NCBI GenBank assembly: GCA_027625915.1
Contig: JANTQA010000075.1
Coordinates: forward strand, 992,001 to 1,056,000
Reading direction: 5' to 3'
Source: Anaeramoeba flamelloides
Lineage: Eukaryota; Metamonada; Anaeramoebidae
Length of the DNA: 64,000 nt
The notes below the pieces were generated by a model that saw only the letters and a program-made list of their open reading frames with translations, was not told the DNA's origin and ran no database searches. The position numbers and the translations under genes were made by a program. Below, piece by piece: positions 1 through 10,927 of this stretch; the stretch's first letter is position 1; every line of letters begins with the position of its first letter.

Positions 1-619
1 TTTTTACTAATATATAGATCATTTTTAATTGATGGGATCAACAAATATTATTACTTGACTAATCAATTTTTTAGAGTCATTTGAACCATGTAGCACTAAT
101 GTGGTTAGGTCCAATAAAAACATACTTTGATCCTAGGCTTCTCCTTGATAGACGCTAATCCATTAAATAATGTACTTTCAGATACTTTTTTTTTTTTAGC
201 ATTTTTTTCTTCATTTTTTTCTTCATTTGAATTTTAACCAGAAAAAATTCACAACATTTTCTTTGACTGGAAACACCTCTTTTTCTTTTGTGAACATAAG
301 CTAGTTGATAAAACTCAAAAGTTGAGAAGCTTCCTAATTATTTTCTGAAAAATGTTTTGTTATTGGAAAATTTTTTTGTATCAATATTTGAGGTATTTTT
401 TTGGTTTTTAGGTTATGATTATTTGTAGATGACAATGAGTTTGTTTTTTGAGTTTAGTTCTTTTCTTTCCTTTTCACTTCAAATACATCCTTTTACTTCC
501 TTTCTTGTTTTTTTTTTTTTTTTTTTTGAATACCAGCAGTTGTTGTTTACTGATAGTGTTTGGTAAAATGTTTACTTTCAAATTATTTTATTTTATTTAT
601 GATCTCGTAATTGAAATTT

Positions 620-621
<2 letters not shown>

Positions 622-650
<29 letters not shown>
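622..650. repeat. (TA)n microsatellite
   Basis: About 14 uninterrupted TA units followed by a short GTGCGTGTGT stretch. Confidence 0.95.
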
Positions 651-653
<3 letters not shown>

Positions 654-1114
654 CGTGTGTATTTTATTTGATCATTTTTAACAGGTCATTTATTTGTTCA
701 GTGTAAATTGAAAATTAAGAAAATTTTAATCTTGCAATTATAAAAAAAAATAATATGACAAAAGGAGAAATCAGAACCAAAATTTATTAGTCAAATAACA
801 AAATATTTGTGAATTGGTATTTTCTTAAAATAAATCCCAAAAAAATTGAGCAAAAGAATTTTTGATTTTTTCTTAAAAATTACTTGATTTTTATAATAGG
901 AACATCAAAATTATTAATTTTTTTAATATTGGAAATGTTACCCAAATTAAGTCCAACATTATACACAACTTTGATTTTTTTTTCGTTTAAATTAATTATA
1001 ATCATAAAAAAAATTAAAAAAAGAAAATTATTAATTGAATACTACATTATTTTAGAAATAATATTCCATTAGATACAGAGATTTTTCAACTTAAAACCAA
1101 GATAAATTATACAT

Positions 1115-1249
<135 letters not shown>

Positions 1250-1344
1250 ATAGTCTTTTTTAAAAAACAACAAACCTGATTGTAAAAGGGGTACAATTCT
1301 TGAAGAATAATTTTTTATATTTAAAGTAGATTATTTAAATATGT

Positions 1345-1895
1345 GTATTTAAGAGGAAATTAAAATTTCAAATTCCTCACACATTTAAAATTATCCAAAG
1401 AATTACAATAATAGAATTTCATTCTAATTGAAAATAATTTTGATTTTTGTAAAATATGAAAATCATTTTTTCATCTTTTTTTTTTTATTTGTTTTTATTT
1501 CTTTTTCTGTTTTGAATAACTCAACTTAAATCTAATATCAACCATTCAAAAATATATAGAATAAATAATATCAGTTACATAATTTAAAAAATGACCTAAG
1601 TTAAATTATTTGATGGTCACTAACTTTTTGATTAATCAATAATTGTAAATAGATTTTAAAAAAATTTACCAGTTCATATTTTTTTGTTCGCCAATCTCCA
1701 AAAATTTTAAAACTGCCTTGATAAAATAGTATAAATAAAAATTTATTTTTTTTGTTTTGTGAGTTGTAATTTAAAAAAAATTGTTCACATTCTAATTAGT
1801 AGAATGGTTCTAATTTTGTATTTCTTCGAGAATTTATTAAATTAGATTTTTCAAAAATTGAATTCTGTTGTGTCAAAAATTTGTAAAAGTGAGCT
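1345..1895 (+). mobile_element. MITE-2 family, diverged copy
   Basis: Aligns by eye along its length with the element at 35815-36348: shared blocks around 1395-1465 (AATTTTGATTTTTGTAAAAT) and at the right end (GAATTCTGTTGTGTCAAAAA, cf. GAATTTTGGTGTGTTAAAAA). The terminal bases are too worn to set exact ends. Non-coding. Confidence 0.55.
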
Positions 1896-2274
1896 TCTAA
1901 AAGTCGAAAATTCTTGGTTGAAGGGTCTATTCATTTATCTTGGATTGGCTTAATATTCAAGAAACGGCTTAAAACCAAAAAAAAAAAGGATTGTGTGATT
2001 GCCTTTACTTGAATTGAACAAATTCAAAGAACAACAAAAAATTTCTTGGATCTCGATTGGGAAAAAATTAAATTAACAAAAAAAAACATTTCAAAGTATT
2101 CTCAATTCAAAAAATAAAAATTTAAAATGTAAATTACTCTTTTCTTATGTTCTATTTCCAATGAGTAGTATTTCTTTAATTAAAAACAAATTTTTTTCAT
2201 ATGTCAACAACCATTATGTTTCAATTTAGCATAATTTGTGGTTATTTTATGATACCCTAAATTTGACAGAGTAA

Positions 2275-2600
2275 AGATTATGTAACATTATTGAGAAAAA
2301 AATAATTAATTTAAGAATAGAAAAAAAAATATTCGAGATATCAAGAAGCACCAAAGAGCGACAAGTAAATTATACAGTTGTTTTCGAAATGATCATTCGA
2401 AACTATTCAATTGGAAATTGTGTGCCGATCTTTGTCGATTTTTTTTTCAAAAAATGTCCTCATTTTTGGTTGTTGATTTTTGGAGATCGATTGCACTTCA
2501 CCTGTTGGTTCTTTTTTGATAGGTATTAAGCACTCAGAAAAACACCAAATTATTTTTATTCCTATTTCAAAAATTTATTATTAACTGTAATGATTTGAAC
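2275..2600 (+). repeat. Dispersed repeat R1, copy 1
   Basis: Similar in order and spacing to 23615-23950. Shared landmarks are CCAAAGAG, a block near TGTCGATTTTTTT/TTGTCTCTTTTT, AAATGTCCTC, and TGATTTTTGGAGATCGAT, followed by ATTAAGCA. No ORF and no clear terminal repeats, so the class is unknown. Confidence 0.6.
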
Positions 2601-3634
2601 ATTAAGACAAATATTTTGAGCAGAAAACATAGAAATTGGGTATAAAAACTCACATGAAAGCGGTCTATAATCCAAATTAAATTTTCACAGTCAGAATATA
2701 TTTTCCAAAAAAATGGTTATTTTTCCATAAAAAAAATTTTCCCAATTTTTACTATTAAAAAATGATTAACCAAAAATTGTTTTTAATATTTGTAATTTCC
2801 ATTTCAAATCTATTAAACACAAAAAATTTTTTTAAACTGTTAGAAATATTTTTTTACATTTACTTAAATAAGTTTGAAATGTTTTAAAAATTGAAAGTTT
2901 TTTTTTTTTATTGTAATTTAGGGAGGAATTTAAAATTCATCTTATTTACCTTTAGATTTTTTTTTCTTTACCAAAATTTAGACAAAAAAAACCATTAGCT
3001 TTTCCAGAATTGAAAAGAATTGAGTAAAAACAAATATTTTACTCAATGCTCTTGTTTTCAGGGAAAGTTATGCACCCCAGGAGACTTCCCGAATTCCTAA
3101 AATTGAATTTTGAAAATTTTAAAAGATTAAAACATAGTTTTATTTTCTACGAGAACCAATAAAGAAATTGAAAAAAATTTTTTAATAATATTAAAAATAT
3201 TAGTATTTTTTAAAATAATTGAAAAATTATTTTTTTTTTGATTCAGAAATCAAGATATTACGATTATTTTCATCGAGTGGGCAATCTAGAGAAAATGATC
3301 CAAATCTTTAATTATATCCAAACCTTTATACCTTTTACATAATTGACAAAAATTGAAAGTGTTTCTAAAAAACCCTTAAAGTAAAATTTCTGTTAAAATT
3401 TTCATTTAAAGATCTTGTTGATATTTTTTTTTTTATTTTTTAGGCTTTCTGAATTATAACTTTGGAAATTAGTTCTTAATTTATTCAATTTCTCAAAAAT
3501 GAAAATTCTTTTTGGGAAGATAAAATATACTAACATAATAACTCAACACACTTTGAAGCGTTAAACCCAGTACTTAAAAGTCAACAAAAGAGTAAATGAA
3601 AAAAATAAATTTTTTTGAATTTTAAAACAAGTTA

Positions 3635-4093
3635 CTGTTGAGAGAAAAATGTTGGACACAGAAAAATGGTTGGACAGCATTTTTAATTGGGAACATTACT
3701 GAAAATTATTTTTTATTTCAATCGTTTGTGAAATAACTAAAGAAAATAACAATAATCTACTTATTAGAATAACGATTAATCTAATTCTACTTTTTCAAAA
3801 CCTTATCTCTTATAGTCTAAAGCAAGTTTAAAAATTACCATTTTCAGAAGGTAATAGTAAACTTTAATAAAACTAGGATTTTTGTTAAAATAACATGATC
3901 TACTTTAGTTATCAACCATCCAAATGAGTATTCTACACACACCCCAGATTAATGAACTTGTAACTCATTTAAACCTGGATTTAAATATAATTCACCAAGT
4001 TATCAATAGGATTTGATTTTCAATTTTACTAATGTTCCCAATTAAAAATGGTGTCCAATCATTTTTCTGTGTCCAACATTTTTCTCTCAACAG
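3635..4093 (+). mobile_element. MITE-1, complete copy
   Basis: A 459-bp element with terminal inverted repeats of about 60 bp. The left end begins CTGTTGAGAGAAAAATGTTG and the right end is its near-exact reverse complement, closing at CTCAACAG. It is flanked by TTA on both sides (3632-3634 and 4094-4096), a probable 3-bp target duplication. That length fits PIF/Harbinger-type insertion, but the TIR sequence is not one I recognise. No ORF, so non-autonomous. The copy at 32476-32935 lies in the opposite orientation. Confidence 0.9.
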
Positions 4094-4614
4094 TTAACTG
4101 ATGAATTAAAATAAAATAACCAACAAAAAAAATTGAAGTAAATTTTTTCAAAAATAAGAATTTAAATTTACTTAGTAGACTTTGAGTAAATTAAAATAAG
4201 TTCATGAATTTGTAATAATTTTACTATTTTTATTTTAAAAAAATTTGTTTGATATAAAATCTTTTAAATTGAATCCCTTTTTACAGGACTCCGTGAACAC
4301 ACCTTTTAATAAATTATTCAGCGTTTGGTAATAGTGTGTGATATTTTTTAAATAATTGAAATTTTTGTTCTGGGTGATAATAGGGTTTCAAAATAAAAAA
4401 ATACAAAAAAGTGATTTATTAATGTTTGGAAAATAAAAATGAAAAAGTTAATTATCTGCAAAATCATAGTGAAAAGATTTGTAAAATAAAATATTTCAAA
4501 CACTACAACTACTGATATAATGAATGAAAATCAAGTAAACAAAATTTATTTTTTTGATTTTTAACTTCTTCTTTTCCAAACTTTTGAATTTAATCAAATT
4601 CCAAAACAACAACG

Positions 4615-7600
4615 ATGAGTACATCAATTATGGGCCTTTACGGAAATGGTGACGGGAACGTGAATATGAATGAAAATGGGATCAACAATAATCTTAATCC
4701 AAATGAAAATGAATTTCAAAATAGAAGCCAAACGAACCAAAACCCAAACTTTATGAACCAAAATAACAACCAACAGGATTTTAATCCAATATCACAATTC
4801 ACCTCACAATTTACATCTAACCCTTTAACAAACATTGGCTTGAAATATGGTGAAAATGTTTGGGAAACGGGTAAACACATAATGGATTCACACGTACTAA
4901 TTTTTCGTTAAATAAATTCTTTTTTTGTTTCTCTGTTGTTTTAGTGTTTACCCATCCCTTTTTTTAATTCCTTTCTTTTTTGGTTTCTTATTTTTAGTTT
5001 GATCGATCTGGAAATGCACTTCGATTTTATTTTGATTTAGACTCTGCTTATGTCATTGGAAAACTAAAGCGTATTTTTTATCCATGGGGTTCAAAGGTAA
5101 AAGATTTTTATTTAATTTTTTGCTTTTTCTTTATTTTTTTGAATTATTTCGAACCTATTTGAATTTAAACAAAAGCCTGGTTTAAGTTTCTCTATTTAAG
5201 AGCTTTATTTTTTTTGTTATTAATTTACTCTTCTTTCGATTACAACATTTTGAACGAGAACCTAAACCTAAATTACGAAAACATTAATTTGTCAACCTTT
5301 TTTTGTTCAAAAAGATCCTTTCCTACTTTTCCAAAATTCAAGAAAACAATTTCAAGGTTCAACACACAATCTTTCACCCAACAAATACATTAAATTATTA
5401 ATAGCTTCCCCTTCAAAAAAATATTGGATTAAGTTCCTCTTTTTCTGCCTTCTTTTTTATGGTTTGTACTACTGGTATTTGAATTTTAAATGGGAATAAT
5501 TTTCACTGAATTTTAAATTTCCTTTTTCAAACAAAGACACAAATTACAACCTACTTCTTTAAGAAACTTAATTTATAAAAAAAAAATCTGGAAAAGGGAG
5601 TAAATTTCTGTTCAATATATAATTCAAATACCAGTAATAGATTCAAATAAAAGTTTGAAAATTTTTTTCCTGTTTCTCTTTTTTTCCCAAATGGTTAGAG
5701 CAAAAATAAGAATTTTCGTTTGATCAAAGGGATTGAATTCTCTCAATAAAAAACTTTTGACTTTTAAAATAGAAATTTTTTGTTTTGATACGATTAGTCA
5801 TATATTGGTTCACTATGCACTCAATAAATATATTAAAAATGAAAAAATCAAAATTTGGTAACAAAAATATTACAAAAAAGAAGGAATTGGAGTCTATCAA
5901 GGAGATCCACTTTCTCCTTTAATGTTTGGATATATTAGCCACTTTTTAATTGAAGAAATTAAATATTTAGTTCATCATGTTCAAATGTTTGCAGATGACT
6001 TGATTTTAATAATGGAAGGACCAATTTCCGAAATTGACAAAAATTAATTATAATCTTTAAAATTATTCAAGAATTTGGAATGAATCCAAATACTAAAAAA
6101 ACCTTAAAATCAAACCAATTATCCAAAATAAAATATTTAGGTATTTGGCTTGAAAAAAGGAAACATTTAAAAAAAAACTTCAAAAAAGTTAAAAGTAACT
6201 TCAAAAAAATAAAGATGATTTTCAACCAACAAAATTTAGCAAATGGAGTAAAATTACAAATGTTTAAATCAATACGTATTAGCCAACGATTTCATGACCT
6301 AGTTATTTTTAATCTAACACAAAAAGATTTTGACTCAATTGGTGTTTGGATAAATAAAAAGATAACAAAATTCTTAAAAATTAATCCACTTTCCCCAAGG
6401 ATAATCTCTAAAACTGAAGAAAAAATTGACCAAGTCAGAATTTCAATATAAACCCCATTTTAAAAATTTGGACACACCTAAAATCAAAAATAGGCAAAAA
6501 AAAAACCCCATTTATTGTATTTTTCCAAACCTAATATAAAACCACATTTAAGTAGCACAGTATTTATGTTTTAATAAGTCAACATTTTAATCCAAATAAA
6601 AGAAAAAAATATAAAACTCAAAAATAAAAACCGGTGTGTCCAAAATAATGAAACGAGCTGAACAAAAAATGTATTGGTAAATTTGTTGAATTTACACCAA
6701 CAATTATTGATAGATCAAATGATTAAGATACCATCTAAGAATTGTTTGTGATTTTCCAATTTAACAAACTCAACACTAACCTTCTATCAACCATTGAAAA
6801 AAAATTTCGAGATCTAACGAAACAGATTACGTAACTGCAAAAAAGGAATTAAAAACAAAACAAAAAAGACAAAAAATGAAATAGTGTGTAAAATCAAAAT
6901 TCTTTCCAATTTGAATTTAAAGTGCAGTAATGATGTTCTTTCCATTGTTTAAACTGTGTCCAAATTTTTGGAATCTAGTTTATAAAAGAAGATATAAACT
7001 CAAAAAAAAATTAGAAATTCTTGGTTTTGGACCTATATCCAAAATTATAAAATTTTCAAAAAAAGATAATGAAAATATAAATTGGGAAATAGAATAACTT
7101 AAAATTATTAGAATTAAATCTGAACCAATTTAGAGAAAACTTGATAATAAATTGTTCTGGATGGAAAGGTCAAGAATATTTAAAAATAATTAGATATAAC
7201 AATAAAATAAATAAACAACAAAAATATTTAAAATGGAAAGGATCAACTTCAATTTTAAAACTACGAAACTTCACAAATTATTTAAACAGATATTCTTATG
7301 TTTATGATAAGAATAAAATAAAAACAAAATCATGCAACTTGTGTTAAAAATACCATTACACAGAAATAGATCAAGATATCGATCATTTTTTATGAAATTG
7401 CCCATTCTATGAAAAAAATCGAAAAATCTGGATTAAAGAATTAATCCAAATAAATAAAAATAATAAGAATAATATCTTTGATATTATTCAAAATAAAGAT
7501 TCATTATTCATCTTATCATTGATTAATGATAAAGAAAATTATGATTCTCTGTTAAAATTTCTAAACAAAAATTTAGAAATTAGGGCTGTAAGAGGAAATT

Positions 7601-10600
7601 AATTTCCTCCCTTCAAAATAAAAAAAAAAAAAAAAAAAAATAGAAATGTTTTTGAACTTTTTTTCCTTTACTATTTTCAGAATAAATTGGAACAAATTTT
7701 CACATCCAACTACTTTTTTCCTTTAACTTTTTCCAAAAATTGATTAATCAAAAAGTAGGTCGTAATTTGTGATTTCTGTTTATTGATTTGGAACTTTTTT
7801 ATTTTTGTATTAGTTTTTTGTTGGAAAAACTAACAACACAACATGAAACAAATTTTGAATTGAAAAAATGATAATCAGCTGAAATTTTATCCCAAATACC
7901 AGTATTTGACGATTTTTTAATTTCGTTAAATTTCAGAAACCAAACCAACAAACCCAATAAACAATCATAAACCAATTTAGTTGGTTAAATATTCAGAACA
8001 CTTTGAAACTTTTTATTTTTTTTTTTATTTTTGAGATTACTTGGGTTTATTTGAATTTTAAATAGAATAAAAATTACACCTCACCTTCTTTTCTTCTTTT
8101 TAATATGAAGGTATATGAACAACGTTTTTAATTATTACTTCAAAGCAAGAACATAATGTATCTGTATTGGTTCTAAAAAAATAGTCTATTCATTAAAAAT
8201 GAGATTAATTATAGATATTTATTTTATAAAAAAAAACAACTAGAAGAAAAAGAAATTAAGGATATGTTAAAAATGTTGTTACATTTAAAGGATATACGTA
8301 TAATATCAAAAAATGTTCAAGATTAACTTAATGCTTATTTAAATTTTTGGTTTGTTTGGCTCAATACCTCATAAAACTTTTTTTAAAAAATCCAAAAAAA
8401 GAAAATTTTCAATCTAACCAAATAAAATTTCAAACAAGAAAATTCAAAACTTTTATTACTCACTTTTTTAAAATAAATGTACCTTCATTCCACGATTAAT
8501 CTTTTAAAATTCATTTATATTTTTTTTTCTTGAAAGGTATACCCTTAATTTTTTATTAATGGTTAATAGGCTTTAATGTTGTATCAACTTATGTGTGTTG
8601 TGATGTAGTTAGGGTAGAACCACCTTTGAAAAGTTTTCCAATAATTTTTATTTTGGAACGAATTTGAATTAAACTCACAAAATCTATTTTTGAAATAAAT
8701 TTTCCCCAATTACAGTTGTTTTAAAAATGTGAGGGCTTTTTTAAAACTTTTTTAAAGTTTTCTATTTTAAAAAAGTTTGAACTTTTTCAGATACAAAACT
8801 TTTCCAAAAAATAGAAATATAAAAAAGCAAGTTTTGAATCAAGGTAGAGATTTGAGTGGGAAGAAAAGGACTTCTTTTAAAAAAAATCACACACTTTATT
8901 AAAACAAGAAACTTTTAAAAAAGTTTTAATTCTAACAATCTAATAAAAAAAAAGTTTTCACTTTTTTAAAATGTCTATCTAATTTGGATTTTTTTTTTTT
9001 CGTAGTTCGTTAATTTTTTCATGAATGTGAGAAAAATTTATATATTAAAAATAATTTCGATTGAAACAAATAGAAACTGAGGATTTTCCTGAATTTTTGC
9101 AAATTTTTACAAAGATGTCTTTAACTTTTGGATCAAGCAGCCAAATCTTCAATAATTAGAAGTTTTGATGATAACATATATTATCACGATATTAATAATA
9201 AATACAATGATACTGCTGAAAAAATCGCGATTAATCCTACTATATCGCGAAAAATCATATTATTGTGATAAAATAAAAATCGAAAAATAAAAAGAAAAAT
9301 TATTTTTTTTGAAATCACTTTAAAAAAATCTCTTGACTTTTACAAAGCCTAGAGACTGTTACAAAGCCTAGAGACTTATACAAACACTTTTCCCCTTTAA
9401 AAATGTTTTAAAATGTTTAAAAGACTTGTAAAGTGTCTTGAAATGTTTAAAAGTTTTGAAAGACCTAAAGTTTTATAAAAGTCATGATATTTTGTAATGG
9501 AAAAAACATTTTTTTCTTTTCAATTTGTTTTTTTAACAAAATATAAAATCTACTGTAAATTTTATGATCAAACTAATAATAACCCATGTCAACAAATGTA
9601 CTTGAATATGAAATAGATGTGTTTTTTTAAAAATAGGGTTATTATCTTTACAAGATAAATAACCAAAAAGAAGAAATAGCAATTTTCCTTCTTATTGTTG
9701 ATCAATCATCAAAAAAACCTTTATACTCGAGTTATCTTATCTGTACAAAACAAAGATAGAAAAAGAAGAATAACAAAGAAGAAGAAAACAAATGTACAAA
9801 CAATCTTAATAATTGGTGATAATGAAGCTTGGTTGCTGAGAAAGTCTTCGAAAAGTTATCCAGCCCCTTTCAGCATTCATAGAATAAATAAAAGGTTTTA
9901 AACCTAATAACACATTTTTTAAAGAACACGTGAAAGGTTGGTTTTTTAGAAGGTCATTTATTCAACACAATTTATAACACCACAATTGACTGAGAAATTA
10001 TTTATTTCTTTTTTTTCTTATTGTTGTTGATCTAAAAGGATCGATAGGTTTGACAACCAAATTAAACGAAAACACAATAAAACTCTTTGATCTTATCCTT
10101 GATTGTATTAAGTATCTTTTTTGTTGTTTTTTGAAAAGAATAACTGTTTTTTCAAGGATCTGTTTTTTGAAACAAAGAAAAATTTTCTTTTTAAAAATAT
10201 TTGTTGAATTACACCCAAAAAGTCATCAACTATTATATCGTAGATTACTTTTTAATCACGATATTTTGGCATTTATCACGATTTTTAGACAATTATCGCC
10301 ATTTTATAGAATATCGCACTTTGTGATATTATAAAGATTACCTATTTGGGATTATAAATAGAATGTTTTTTTTTCACGAAAATAACATCAGTTATAAATT
10401 AAAAAAAGAAATACATATATTTCTGAGTTTTTATAAAAATTAGATTTCCTTTTTCTCACTTTCTTATTTTTTAATATTAGAATATTAAATAGAATCGTCA
10501 ATATGAGTAATATGATCAAATTTTAGGATATTAAACTATATGTAAAAAATCTGACTCACCTGAAATAATAAATTGAAAAAAAAAAAAATCCTTTAGTATT

Positions 10601-10876
10601 CAAGAACAATTAATAATTAAACCTGATTTATAATTCACTTTTTAATTATTTAAATATCTATAAAAACCTGATATTTTAAAAAATTATAAAAAATAAAATC
10701 AAAAACTAAAAAAAGTGAGTAACAATTTTGAAATCAACCTTAATGATTTTTCTTACTGAAAAAAGGTTTACAATGTAATTTTTGATAATAAATATATGCA
10801 TTTTAAAAAACATTACCAAGTTTCAATTTTTTGAATGTTTATTATATTTTATAAGATATTTTTTTTTTCCACACGA

Positions 10877-10927
<51 letters not shown>

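Noticed and set aside
448-681. 77-codon hydrophobic ORF
   Set aside because: Built from T runs and the (TA)n tract; no motif and no splice partner.
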